Shown in pieces: positions 35,548 to 44,347 of a DNA stretch of 64,000 bases; within the stretch, counting starts at the first letter, position 1; each line of letters begins with the position of its first letter. The notes under the pieces were generated by a model, which saw nothing but the letters and a program-made list of their open reading frames with translations, had not been told where the DNA came from and did not search any database. Source of the stretch: NIOZ-UU13 sp035528395 (lineage in GTDB: Bacteria; Planctomycetota; Phycisphaerae; Sedimentisphaerales; Anaerobacaceae); the NCBI GenBank assembly GCA_035528395.1, contig DATKYR010000264.1:29258-93257 (forward strand), given 5' to 3'. A program made the position numbers and the translations under genes.

Positions 35548-38232
35548 TTAGTCAAGCTTGGAAATCACTATAGCATCCAGCAGCAGACCGTCCTCCCTGT
35601 AGGCGAACTCCAGGGTATACGTCCCGGGAGCCATCGTGAATTCCACTGTTTCATTGCCGTCATCGCTGCTGTGGACCTCATCCCAATGCCAGTTTTGTCC
35701 CAATTCAATATCATTCCATCGCACCCAGCCGCTACTGTGGTTGGTCGTCTGGGTGGTTGCTCCCTGGATGCGGAACCAGCAGGAGTCATCGCCGGTGTCG
35801 AGGTTGTACGTGATCACCCGGCCAAGAATCTTGTAGGTCCCTCCCTCGACCGTAAAAACGTAGGTTGCCACACCTTCGACAGGCGGTTCGTTGGCACTTT
35901 CGTTGCCGGTCACTACCGTAATGTACTCACCGCCGGACGTACCGAGAACATCAGACATAATCAGCAGAGGTGAGCTAATCGCCTCAGCCGCCTCTGCCTC
36001 GATCCATATTTCTTCCGAAGGTACCGCAGGAGCCGAACGGGACAGAAGAATATCGTCGATGAACACCATACCTGAGCCACCGATTCCACCTGTCCTCTCA
36101 AATCCAATACTCATCTGGGTTACATTGCTCAGATCGATGCCCAAAGCCGCAAGGTCAATATTCCACTGCTTCCAAATGGACCTGGTTATATCAGCGGCAT
36201 CGCCGGGATAGACCACCTTGACGCCGTTAACCTTCACGTACATCTGCTCAGTGGGAGCATTATCCGAACCACCATGGAACGATAAGACCAGCGTCTGTGG
36301 TGAGCCTATGCTCCAGTCACTGCCAATCGGAAGGTCAACAGGATTAACTGAAACCTCTGAATAACCGGCAGTGGTATTGTCATATCGGAATGGCACTGAC
36401 TGCTCACCACCATGCACAATCTCGGTCTCCATAGTAGGCTGGAACGGTACAACATAACCTATTGTTGAGCCGTTTGTTGACGGATCATCAAAGCCGTCTG
36501 TCCACGTCGCATAGACCGGATTACTGCCTTCTTCCTCGGCAGGAAGGTCATTGTAGGACTCGAAATCATCCACTACAAGAAACTCCTGTGTCGATAAGCT
36601 CCAGAGTTCACCCTGCCAGGTTGTAGGAGTTTCGGCATTATTGACCTCATCAACCCGCCAGTAGTATGTATTTTCCAGAATCAGTGATTCTGAAGGACTA
36701 TAGCTGGCATCGGTCACAGTAGCGACAGGCGCGGTACCGTCTATCACAGCCTGCTCGTCAGTACTCAGGTACACGTTATGTTCCACCGCCTCTCTGCCTG
36801 CTCTCCAACCAAGGGTCACATCCACGTCTACATCTGTTACTCCTGAATCCGGATTGGGCTCTCGTGCATTGACAGGAATATAGAGGAAGCGGACCTCGCT
36901 CAGACCATACTGTGTATACATAGCACCACCCCAGTTGCTATTGGCGGTAATTTTGACGGACTGTGCCGCTGCACCTTTAAAATCAACAGTGGTATTGTAT
37001 TCGTAACCATCTTTACCCGGTGCCTGTGCAAATTCATTTGCCTCGGGCAGTACAGTCCAGGTTTGGCCGTCTTCTGAATACTCAATTGTAACGTCTTTTA
37101 AGCTATATCCGGTAAGAATAGACGATCCATTATAGTTCCATACCAGCATCTTGTTCAGCTTATAGAGTTTGTCGAAATCATATTGGATCCAGGCCGACCC
37201 GGGATCGCCGGCTTCGCTGAACCACATTGTTTTAGTATCAATCGAGTGCAGGTCCGGATTATTAACGTCCAGCCCGGAGCCATTCGTAGTATTATCAGGT
37301 CCATAACCTTCCATGAAACTTGAGGCTGTAGGTGTTATATTCTCAGCGGGGATCGGGTATGCAAAAGGTTCGACGGTGAAACTCCAGACTTTGCCCTTAT
37401 ATATTGTGGAATCCGGTGGTGCGTTGACCTCATCAATCCGCCAAAAGTATGTCTGGCCGAATTCCAGAATGCCGGGATCATACATATTAACACCCTGGTC
37501 CTGGCTGACTAATACATCCTGCGGGTTGTCCCTGTCGGCGTTTTCTACATCCTCTAATACTGTCCCAAAGTACACATCGTGCGTTTGTGCATACCTTCCT
37601 GGCGTCCAGCTTGTTACAACATCCCTCGGCACGTCTATTGCTCCCTTTGCAGGTTTTGGTTCAGTGCATAAGCCGATCTCACCACGGACAGCCAGGATGC
37701 TGACCGGGTCGATACCCGGTGCCGTAATAAGAATACCATAGATTGGTATATCCGAAGTGAGGACCGCACCGAAGGTATTCTGATGAGTGCTCATAAACGA
37801 GGCAAGGTAACCTGTATTGGTCCAGTACGTAGAGCCGCCTGTAAACGTTATGGCGTCTCCTGCAGGATTGCCGCCTGCGTCCAGGGCCTGTATAGTGCCT
37901 GAATCATTTCCATTTTTCTCGAGTATGAAGATTATACTGACCGGTTGATTGAAAACAGTCCTCATCCAGTCCTGGCCGTCGGCGCATGCTGCCGTATAGA
38001 GAGTGAAGTCGTCGGCTGCGGGCGCAAGCTCACTCCCCGATTGCCCTGGAGGGGTGGCAAACTCCGACGTCCCGGGGATTAGACCACCCGCAGGGTAACC
38101 GTTAAGCGACAGTATGTCACCAAAGTCGCCGGTTATGTCCCAGGTAGAGAGCGGCACCATTGTAAGGTCGCCTCTCGCTGCCGCCAGACAAAATCCAAAT
38201 ACAAAAAATAAATAAACAAATCTTTTACACAT
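35548..38232 (-). CDS. Large secreted modular glycan-binding protein
   Basis: 894 residues with a signal peptide (MCKRFVYLFFVFGFCLAAARG). An N-terminal beta domain (about 20-185) is followed by two fibronectin-like modules (CTEPKPAKGAIDVPRDVV at about 193; YIPVNAREPNPDSGVTDVDVDV at about 455) around an F5/8C-like domain. Next is a jelly-roll after FLVVDDFESYN with VFIDDILLSR, and a C-terminal carbohydrate-binding domain of the CBM6/35 type (EIWIEAEAAEA, then TYKILGRVI, GTYTLEFAYREDGLLLDAIVIS). No catalytic domain is visible. AAGGAGG precedes the ATG. Its middle is nearly identical in DNA to the next gene. Confidence 0.85.
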   Translation of the reverse strand: MCKRFVYLFFVFGFCLAAARGDLTMVPLSTWDITGDFGDILSLNGYPAGGLIPGTSEFATPPGQSGSELAPAADDFTLYTAACADGQDWMRTVFNQPVSIIFILEKNGNDSGTIQALDAGGNPAGDAITFTGGSTYWTNTGYLASFMSTHQNTFGAVLTSDIPIYGILITAPGIDPVSILAVRGEIGLCTEPKPAKGAIDVPRDVVTSWTPGRYAQTHDVYFGTVLEDVENADRDNPQDVLVSQDQGVNMYDPGILEFGQTYFWRIDEVNAPPDSTIYKGKVWSFTVEPFAYPIPAENITPTASSFMEGYGPDNTTNGSGLDVNNPDLHSIDTKTMWFSEAGDPGSAWIQYDFDKLYKLNKMLVWNYNGSSILTGYSLKDVTIEYSEDGQTWTVLPEANEFAQAPGKDGYEYNTTVDFKGAAAQSVKITANSNWGGAMYTQYGLSEVRFLYIPVNAREPNPDSGVTDVDVDVTLGWRAGREAVEHNVYLSTDEQAVIDGTAPVATVTDASYSPSESLILENTYYWRVDEVNNAETPTTWQGELWSLSTQEFLVVDDFESYNDLPAEEEGSNPVYATWTDGFDDPSTNGSTIGYVVPFQPTMETEIVHGGEQSVPFRYDNTTAGYSEVSVNPVDLPIGSDWSIGSPQTLVLSFHGGSDNAPTEQMYVKVNGVKVVYPGDAADITRSIWKQWNIDLAALGIDLSNVTQMSIGFERTGGIGGSGMVFIDDILLSRSAPAVPSEEIWIEAEAAEAISSPLLIMSDVLGTSGGEYITVVTGNESANEPPVEGVATYVFTVEGGTYKILGRVITYNLDTGDDSCWFRIQGATTQTTNHSSGWVRWNDIELGQNWHWDEVHSSDDGNETVEFTMAPGTYTLEFAYREDGLLLDAIVISKLD

Positions 38233-38310
38233 AATAGTCCTCCTTCAAAAAAAAATTACTATAACCAAGTTTTAGCCGCGCAATATATTGTCATTTTAAT
38301 TGGCTTATGG

Positions 38311-40674
38311 CTAAGGAGCCGGCACATACAGCCCGATGTCGTCAAAGTACAATGTGCCACCGGCATCATTGCCGTCAATCCCAATAGTCAGCGTCGTAAC
38401 GTTCTGCAGTTCTGCGCCTAACGATGCAAGGTCGATATTCCACCTGTTCCACTGTTCTTGCTCTATATCAGCCACATTACCGTCATAGGCCACCTTCGAG
38501 CCGTTGACCTTCACATACAACTGCCCGGTGTTCTCCGCGGTTCCGTGGAAGAACAGCACCAGTGTCTGAACGCCGGCTTTAGTCCAGTCTTGCGGTAGAG
38601 CAAAAGTGCGTTCGGCCTCTGAATATATTGCGCCGTCGGTATTGCTGTAAAACAGCGGCATTGACTGCTTGCCGCCATGAACGATTGTTTCCTCGGTATA
38701 AGAAGGAGTAGTGTCCCAGCCCACGGCTGAGCCGGTCCCATTACCGGCGGAGTATGGTGGATTCTCCGGCGTACCATAACCAAGCCCGTCTTTCCAGGCA
38801 TACCATATCTGGTTGTCACCGGTGTCATAGTCCTCAAAATCGTCCACGACAAGATACTCACTTGTCGAGAAGCTCCAGATATCGCCTTCCAGCGTTGTGG
38901 GGGTCTCGGCCATATTGACCTCGTTAATCTTCCAATAGTAAGTCTTACCCAAATCGAGTGACAATGGACTATAGCTGGTATCGGTCACTGTCTCGACAGG
39001 GGCGGTACCGTCTATCACAGCCTGCTCGTCGTCGCTTAGGTACACATCGTGCTCGACCGCCTCTCTTCCCGGCCGCCAGCGAAGTCTCACATCCAGGTCT
39101 GCATCTGTTGCTCCTGAATCCGGATTGGGCTCTCGTGCATTGACAGGGATATAGAGGAAGCGCACCTCGCTCAGACCATACTGGCTAAAAATTGGGCCGC
39201 CCCAGTTGCTGTTGGCGGTAATCCTGACAGACTTTGCCACCACACCGTTAAAATCAACAGTGGTATTGTACTGGTAACCATCTGTACCCGGCGCCTGTGC
39301 AAATTCATTTGCATCGGGCAGTACAGTCCAGGTGGCGCCGTCAGTAGAATATTCAATAGTGGCATCCCTGATGCTGAACCCGGTAAGAAGAAATGGTCCG
39401 TTATAGTTCCATACCAGCATTTCGTGCAGTTTATAGAGCTTATCGAAATCGTATTGTATCCAGGCCGACCCGGGGTCGCCGGTATCACTGAGCCACATAT
39501 TTGTAGTATCAATCGAGTGCAGGTCATTAACCAGTCCCGAGCCGTCTATAGTTTTTCCCGGCTCCGTATCTGCGTCCTGAAAGCTGGAGGCTGTGGCTCT
39601 TATCTTATCAGCAGGGATCGGGTACCCGATTGTTTCGGTCGTGAATCTCCAGATGTCACCTGTATGGATTGTGGAGTCCACAGCGTTAATATCATCGATT
39701 CGCCAAAAGTAGGTCTGCCCGAAATCGAGAAGGCTGGTAGGGACATACGTATTAGCGACTTGGTTTTGGCTGACCAGCACGCCCAGCGGATTGTTCCCCT
39801 CGGCGTTACCGACATCCTCAAACACTTCTCCGAAATACACATCGTGTGTCTGTGCATAGATTCCAGGTGTCCAGCCAAGGGCCGCATCACGAGGCACATC
39901 GACCTGCTCATCTTCCGGGCGGGGAGCAAACGCTATCTCGGATGGCGGCCACTTCCCGAGCATAGCATCCCTAAGCTCATTTTCCGTCAGCACATGGTTG
40001 TAAACACGAACGTCATCCATAACACCTATAAACTGACCCAACCCGGGGATCTGGGGGTCACGACCTATCACAAATGTCCCCGGCGAAGGGTCCATCACAA
40101 TTGTAGTGACCAGTTCTGCATCGAATGCGCCATTGACGTATGTCGTGATAATGCCCCCGTCAGCAGTTTGAGAATAGGTAGCCGCGAGGAAATACCAGGT
40201 GCCCGTTTGTAACACTGTTCCGCCGCCGGGTCGGCTGGGCGGAGCGGAGGTGCCTGCACTGCTCCTGACTTCGAGCTCGACCATGTCGTTGCTGTATATG
40301 CCCATCATGTAGCCGCCGCCATTTGCCCCGGTGGTGATATTTCCGCCGATTTTATGGTCGCGAAGCGTGGCACCAGGTTTGACCCACGCCGTGAACGTAA
40401 GTTCTCCTACAATATCCAGACTCGGTTCGTACACGCCTCGGTCGAGACAATCGTCCGAACCGTCAAACTCCAGGCCGCCGTTATAGTATCCCGCCACCCA
40501 CTGCGGTTCGCCGTTGAAGAAGACATCGTTGTTGTAGCGGCTGGAGTCTTGGGCAATAGTACCGGAGCCTTCGTCGAACTTCCACCAGCCCACAATCTCA
40601 GCACTTGCCGTGCTCGTCAAAGCCGGGCCCAGCACCAGAATGAGACAAGTCAAATAAATCAATTTCGTGTGCAT
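38311..40674 (-). CDS. Large secreted LamG modular protein, paralogue of its neighbour
   Basis: 787 residues with a signal peptide (MHTKLIYLTCLILVLGPALT). An N-terminal LamG domain (about 27-240; VGWWKFDEGSGTIAQDSS, FTAWVKPGATL, GVMDDVRVYNHVLTENEL) is followed by fibronectin-like, F5/8C-like and second fibronectin-like modules, then a jelly-roll with LYFDDIGLY at the end. The order matches residues about 190-750 of the downstream protein, and the DNA is almost the same around REPNPDSG and the F5/8C part. It likely binds polysaccharide. AGGAAGGGA precedes the ATG. The 78-base gap between the genes suggests co-transcription. Confidence 0.86.
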   Translation of the reverse strand: MHTKLIYLTCLILVLGPALTSTASAEIVGWWKFDEGSGTIAQDSSRYNNDVFFNGEPQWVAGYYNGGLEFDGSDDCLDRGVYEPSLDIVGELTFTAWVKPGATLRDHKIGGNITTGANGGGYMMGIYSNDMVELEVRSSAGTSAPPSRPGGGTVLQTGTWYFLAATYSQTADGGIITTYVNGAFDAELVTTIVMDPSPGTFVIGRDPQIPGLGQFIGVMDDVRVYNHVLTENELRDAMLGKWPPSEIAFAPRPEDEQVDVPRDAALGWTPGIYAQTHDVYFGEVFEDVGNAEGNNPLGVLVSQNQVANTYVPTSLLDFGQTYFWRIDDINAVDSTIHTGDIWRFTTETIGYPIPADKIRATASSFQDADTEPGKTIDGSGLVNDLHSIDTTNMWLSDTGDPGSAWIQYDFDKLYKLHEMLVWNYNGPFLLTGFSIRDATIEYSTDGATWTVLPDANEFAQAPGTDGYQYNTTVDFNGVVAKSVRITANSNWGGPIFSQYGLSEVRFLYIPVNAREPNPDSGATDADLDVRLRWRPGREAVEHDVYLSDDEQAVIDGTAPVETVTDTSYSPLSLDLGKTYYWKINEVNMAETPTTLEGDIWSFSTSEYLVVDDFEDYDTGDNQIWYAWKDGLGYGTPENPPYSAGNGTGSAVGWDTTPSYTEETIVHGGKQSMPLFYSNTDGAIYSEAERTFALPQDWTKAGVQTLVLFFHGTAENTGQLYVKVNGSKVAYDGNVADIEQEQWNRWNIDLASLGAELQNVTTLTIGIDGNDAGGTLYFDDIGLYVPAP

Positions 40675-41400
40675 TATGTATCCCTTCCTGCAAATAGACT
40701 TGAAATAATTATGCTTTCGCCAGGTGTATAGAAAGTGTTTTTTCGTTTACCTTCCTCCTATCTTCTTTCGCACCCTACTGCATAGGGTCATAAAAGCCCA
40801 GGACCCTGCAGGTGAAACAGAAACAATGAAATTGGGTAACGAACCTATTATCATTCTACCGAGCATATCTGCCGGTGTCAATGGTTTTTTTCACCATTGT
40901 TCCCGTTGGGTGTCCGTCAAGTTTGTAGGTGGATTTTTCATGCTGCCAACGGCTTTTGTCACCATAGCTCATACCATCTTTTATTCAGCTAAGTTATCCG
41001 CAAGGCCAATGTTGATGACGAGACCGCAAACGGCGTCAGTCTAAACGACAAATCCCTAGATTTGAGTGAATGTATCTTCTTGAAAAAATTTGATTTTTCT
41101 TGTAAATCTGACTTCTGCAGTATATATTTCCAGTAGCGGCTGCACCCTGACATTCCGACCCAAGAGCGAAGGTTCTCTGGCGCGCTCCCTTTGCGAACGC
41201 CGACGGGGACGGAGTCTAAATCCGCTGCGCGGGGCCGCATTGGAACTGCTTTGAAGTGGTCAGTTGCCAGCGATCAGCTTTCAGATATTTGGAATTGTCT
41301 TAATATTGCATGAACTCAATGTTGCTAACCGCCTCTTCGCCTGGTGGCTGAGTGTTGAAATTGGCTCGGTGATTCGTCGCTGTTAATCCGATGTGAGAAC
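40675..41400. other. Non-coding stretch with dispersed repeat
   Basis: No credible gene. At 41201-41221 is a copy (minus strand) of a motif also found at 58030-58056 and in part at 56594-56614. It ends at the integrase relic. Confidence 0.4.
41201..41221 (-). repeat. Dispersed repeat, copy 1
   Basis: The minus strand reads ATTTAGACTCCGTCCCCGT, identical over 19 bases to 58030-58048. Confidence 0.65.
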
Positions 41401-41512
41401 TCAGAAATCCAACGGGCTTTTACTCTCCTTGATCGTGCGGCTTTGGACGGTGTGGGTATAGATCATTGTCGTTCTTACATCGCTATGTCCCAGTAGGTTA
41501 CTGTAGTTCTTA
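41401..41512 (-). pseudogene. intI: Relic of an integron integrase (IntI C-terminus)
   Basis: The minus strand encodes NLLGHSDVRTTMIYTHTVQ, then SRTIKESKSPLDF and a stop. This is the C-terminal signature of integron tyrosine recombinases: the LLGH histidine, the TTMIYTH nucleophile tyrosine, and the SPLD end. Upstream (VPSDLLKNYS and beyond) the match fades, and the catalytic arginines and the N-terminal domain are missing. The orientation is opposite to the three cassettes that start 170 bases away, as in most integrons. The integrase cannot be functional. Confidence 0.7.
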
Positions 41513-41620
41513 AGCAAATCTGACGGTACACTACGCACTTGAATGTTGTCGCGATTTACTGATAATACTCATATTCCGGTGTTATCGAGATAGTGATCAT
41601 TCTATTTTTCCACTTTTTTG

Positions 41621-41649
41621 TTGTCAATGGCCAATTTCAAGAATATCTT
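41621..41649 (+). promoter_or_regulatory. Candidate cassette-array promoter
   Basis: TTGTCA (41621-41626; five of six to the -35 consensus), a 17-base spacer and TATCTT (41644-41649; four of six to the -10). It lies between the integrase relic and cassette 1, pointing into the array, where the Pc promoter would sit. Confidence 0.45.
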
Positions 41650-41682
41650 ATCCGGTGTTCTCAGTAAAAACATATATAACAT

Positions 41683-41689
41683 GTTAGCA
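41683..41689 (+). other. Putative integron recombination point (attI side)
   Basis: GTTAGCA matches the core of integron sites (G|TTRRRY, allowing C at the third R). Recombination after the G would place cassette 1 at 41684-42251, eight bases before its start codon region. Confidence 0.45.
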
Positions 41690-41696
41690 ACCAATT

Positions 41697-42197
41697 ATGA
41701 ATAAGCACAAAACCAATTGGTTAAGCAGATTCACATTTGTACTGCTGTTGCTATTGTATTCCATCCAGTCCGCGACAATATTTCACCATCAAGATGGAGT
41801 AGCTCGTTATGTGACATTGGGATTCATTGTCGTAGGTACACTTGGGTTAAACTATACCATCATCAAGAGTATCTTCTCCATATTCAAGTCTAGACAACCC
41901 ATCAAGCAACTCTACAAAGAATATCTATGGGTGTTTGGTATTGCATTGCTGAATATCTGCATGTTTGCATCTTTTTATCAGATGTTTGGGATATGCTCAG
42001 ATGGTGAGAGGATCAAGGGGGATTGGTACAACAGTCTCTATTTCTCGATTGTCACCTGGACTACGTTAGGATACGGAGATTTTTCGCCCGTGGCTTGTCT
42101 TAGGTTCGTAGCAGCACTTGAAGCTGTAATGGGTTATATTTATATGGCTCTTCTTGTTGGGCTGCTATTGAATCTATCTCATCATTCAATGGATTAA
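41697..42197 (+). CDS. Cassette 1: two-pore-helix potassium-channel-like protein
   Basis: 166 residues with four predicted membrane helices: about 12-28, 36-56, 76-98 and 132-156. The selectivity filter TLGYGDF (123-129) lies in the pore loop WYNSLYFSIVTWTTLGYGDF, as in Ion_trans_2 channels. The first two helices are extra compared with a minimal two-helix channel. There is no cytosolic ligand-binding domain, so gating is unclear. The stop is one base before attC, a typical cassette layout. There is no own promoter or strong ribosome site; expression probably depends on the array promoter. Confidence 0.82.
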   Translation: MNKHKTNWLSRFTFVLLLLLYSIQSATIFHHQDGVARYVTLGFIVVGTLGLNYTIIKSIFSIFKSRQPIKQLYKEYLWVFGIALLNICMFASFYQMFGICSDGERIKGDWYNSLYFSIVTWTTLGYGDFSPVACLRFVAALEAVMGYIYMALLVGLLLNLSHHSMD

Positions 42198-42257
42198 TGC
42201 TAACAAGCGGCTAGAAGTGGACGGGCTGGCGCCCGCCCATCAGCCGCATCGTTAGCC
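42198..42257 (+). other. attC site of cassette 1
   Basis: 60 bases. It starts TGCTAACAAGCGGCT and ends AGCCGCATCGTTAGCC; the arms GCTAAC--GCGGCT and AGCCGC--GTTAGC pair, with a second block GGACGGGC/GCCCGCCC. This is the R-L ... L-R layout of integron attC sites. The crossover is expected after the G of GTTAGCC at 42251. Confidence 0.82.
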
Positions 42258-42289
42258 GTCCAGGTTTGACAAAATAAGGAGAAACAAAA

Positions 42290-42613
42290 ATGCATAGTCC
42301 AGGAGAATATGGCTTCTTTTTCTGCTATTTAAAGGAAGATACTGCCAGGCAGGATTTCCATTCTTTCTGTGAGATTGCTCGAAATAGCACAGACCGGCCA
42401 TGCAATTTCTTCTTGAGTCTCGCACAGTGGTCTAGGGCCTTTCCATATGTGATCGCACTCATTTTGCCCGAGGAGTACGAGCATGCAGTAGGTAGGTGGC
42501 TTTCACAGAATAATATCATCTTCGGTGATACTGTCGATGGAACACGAAACGTAGCCGACTTCTACAGCAATGCAACCAAATTAGAAGAAAGTGAGAACTT
42601 TTCACGGTCATAG
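42290..42613 (+). CDS. Cassette 2: unknown protein, 107 aa
   Basis: I do not recognise it. It begins MHSPGEYGFFFCYLKEDTAR and is a soluble, probably alpha/beta protein with FLSLAQWSRAFPYVIALILPEEYEHAVGRWL. No signal peptide or membrane helix. AAGGAGAAA lies at a good distance upstream, so it carries its own ribosome site within the cassette. It lies wholly between two attC sites. Cassette proteins are often without known relatives. Confidence 0.7.
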   Translation: MHSPGEYGFFFCYLKEDTARQDFHSFCEIARNSTDRPCNFFLSLAQWSRAFPYVIALILPEEYEHAVGRWLSQNNIIFGDTVDGTRNVADFYSNATKLEESENFSRS

Positions 42614-42631
42614 GAAAGTGAAGTTAGAGAC

Positions 42632-42691
42632 AGCTGACCTTGCTGCTTCAAGGGACGTCGTTTTACTCGGCCCCTGAGAAGGCCGTTAGCT
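42632..42691 (+). other. attC-like site of cassette 2 (weaker)
   Basis: Starts AGCTGACCTTGCTGCTTCAA and ends CTGAGAAGGCCGTTAGCT. AGCTGAC pairs with GTTAGCT with one mismatch, and CTTCAAGGG with CCCCTGAGAAG in part. The 3' core GTTAGCT is good and the 5' arm is degenerate. Cassette 2 would span about 42252-42685. Confidence 0.6.
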
Positions 42692-42752
42692 CTACACGCG
42701 TCGTCGCGGAATCGTTGGTCTTGTCGCATCAACGTCGGGAGAAGGTATGTGA

Positions 42753-43805
42753 ATGAACATCTTCCTTAGTCATTCAAGCAAAGACAAAGACGCTGTGCGG
42801 AAGCTTGCTAAGGATCTTAGTAAGTTTGGTCTCGATGTCTGTCTAGACGAGTGGGAAATCCGTGTGGGTGATCCCATTACCCAAAGAATACAGAGAGGAT
42901 TGGAAGACTCAGACTATGTTGCTGTCTGGTTGACACGAGATTCTGTTGGGTCGGGTTGGGTCGAGAGGGAATGGCAGTCAAAATACAAGGAAGAGGTGGC
43001 GACGGGCGAGATCAAAATTCTGCCTCTCCTCGGCGAGGTCTGTACAGTACCTCCCTTGTTGGCCGACAAGCGATACGCTAACTTCTCAGATGACTATGTG
43101 CAAGGTCTTGAGGAGCTTCTGTCCGTCCTGCTCGGTCCAGCGCAGACATTTACGAGGGACAACCTGATCACTCGGGCAAGGGATCAGTTTAAAGTGGGAC
43201 ACTCTTCATATAGCGAACTGGTTGTCAACCTCACATCGCTACTCAGGCAGCATGGCACAGTAGGTATAGCAACGGCAATACGGATAGTGGAAGAGTACGT
43301 GAACGAACTTCCAGAACGCGTAGTGAATGCAACTGCCATTAATCCTTTTAGTCTACCATGTGGATTCCATCCGTGTATTCATTTGACGTCGGCTCTAATC
43401 CTAATTCGTGAGGGTGCTGACGATGCCTCTCTCGATGAACGAACCCGAAGAACGGTTCTGGAAAGACTATTCGCTTGCACCGAATTCTGGATTGTTTACC
43501 TCAAAAAGGAGCCCGAGCGACTGCATGCCCCTCAGGAGCGTCTAATCATGGAGTTACTGCTATGTGCAGCGGCGGTGAAGCAGACCCTTTCTCATTTCAA
43601 CATTCCCAGCTTTCTTGAGGATGTCATTAGCGGGCGATTAACTCTGCCGACGTTTCATACGGACTACAAAGTGACGGGCCATGGTTTTAATGGATCAGGA
43701 CAGAGGTTCAGAAAAGTGTGGCCCAAAACGCAGCAAGGTGGCGCAATGAACCTTTCATCAATGGCCATTTACCTCTTTGGATATCCAGACGAGAATGAGG
43801 CGTAG
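42753..43805 (+). CDS. Cassette 3: TIR-domain protein with unknown C-terminal domain
   Basis: 350 residues. An N-terminal TIR domain (1-130): MNIFLSHSSKDKDAVRKLAK opens strand A and helix A, LDEWEIRVGD is the BB-loop region, and GSGWVEREW holds the candidate NADase glutamate (Glu73, W-x3-E). Residues about 140-350 are mostly helical and unrecognised, with two Cys and many Leu, and may sense a trigger. Many bacterial TIR proteins cleave NAD+ or make signalling nucleotides on phage infection. GGGAGAAGG precedes the ATG. It is the last cassette gene before the third attC. A defence function is inferred from family and setting. Confidence 0.8.
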   Translation: MNIFLSHSSKDKDAVRKLAKDLSKFGLDVCLDEWEIRVGDPITQRIQRGLEDSDYVAVWLTRDSVGSGWVEREWQSKYKEEVATGEIKILPLLGEVCTVPPLLADKRYANFSDDYVQGLEELLSVLLGPAQTFTRDNLITRARDQFKVGHSSYSELVVNLTSLLRQHGTVGIATAIRIVEEYVNELPERVVNATAINPFSLPCGFHPCIHLTSALILIREGADDASLDERTRRTVLERLFACTEFWIVYLKKEPERLHAPQERLIMELLLCAAAVKQTLSHFNIPSFLEDVISGRLTLPTFHTDYKVTGHGFNGSGQRFRKVWPKTQQGGAMNLSSMAIYLFGYPDENEA

Positions 43806-43818
43806 CTAACCAAAGAAC

Positions 43819-43878
43819 AGCTAACAAGGCTAATGCAGCCGACGCAAAAAGCCGCGCGGCTGATTAGCAGCGTTAGAA
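43819..43878 (+). other. attC site of cassette 3
   Basis: AGCTAACAAGGCTAATGCAG at the 5' arm and CGGCTGATTAGCAGCGTTAG at the 3' arm. CTAAC---GCTAAT-CAGCCG pairs with CGGCTG-ATTAGC---GTTAG, leaving one unpaired G in the 5' arm, like the extrahelical bases of attC. This is the strongest of the three sites. Confidence 0.85.
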
Positions 43879-43890
43879 GTTTCGTAATTG

Positions 43891-43934
43891 AACCCTCAAG
43901 AGATGAGAACGGTCTTTTGAGGGTTTCTTTCTTT
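43891..43934 (+). terminator. Intrinsic terminator after the cassettes
   Basis: AACCCTCAA and TTGAGGGTT form a 9-bp stem, followed by TCTTTCTTT. It ends the plus-strand cassette transcription. Confidence 0.65.
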
Positions 43935-44221
43935 GAAAATGTTTGTGTGGTATGAACGTTCTGTCCGAACCGTACAACATCCTTTTTGTCTTTTTTCCAA
44001 TTAACTAATATCGCAGTCGAAGATCTGGCGTCGTTTGACGGAATCCGCCGTCTTATGGCGGAACCAATTAACCAATTAACTAACACTATCTTCTTTCTTC
44101 CATCCTGTAGTTTACCCAAGAGTTTATCCCCGGGAGCCACCCCACTGACTCGCAGCAGGGGAGTGCAGGCTTCTCTGTTTCTCTGCCGGGGGCCCTCCGT
44201 CGTCTCGCATCCAGCATCAAG

Positions 44222-44347
44222 CATCGAGTATCGAGTATCGAGAATCCAGTATCGAGTATCGAGTATCGAGTATCGAGTATCGAGTATCGAGTATCGAGTA
44301 TCGAGTATCGAGTATCGAGTATCGAGTATCGAGTATCGAGTATCCAG
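44222..44347. repeat. Heptanucleotide tandem array
   Basis: About 17 near-perfect copies of ATCGAGT, with one diverged unit near the start (AGAATCCAGT). Read in reverse, the frame gives (YSILDTR)n, so open frames here are artefacts of the repeat. A variable-number tandem repeat. Confidence 0.85.

Noticed and set aside
41317..41392. Possible fourth attC (GCTAACCGCC ... GTTAATC)
   Set aside because: Ends look right but the arms do not pair, and it lies on the wrong side of the integrase relic.
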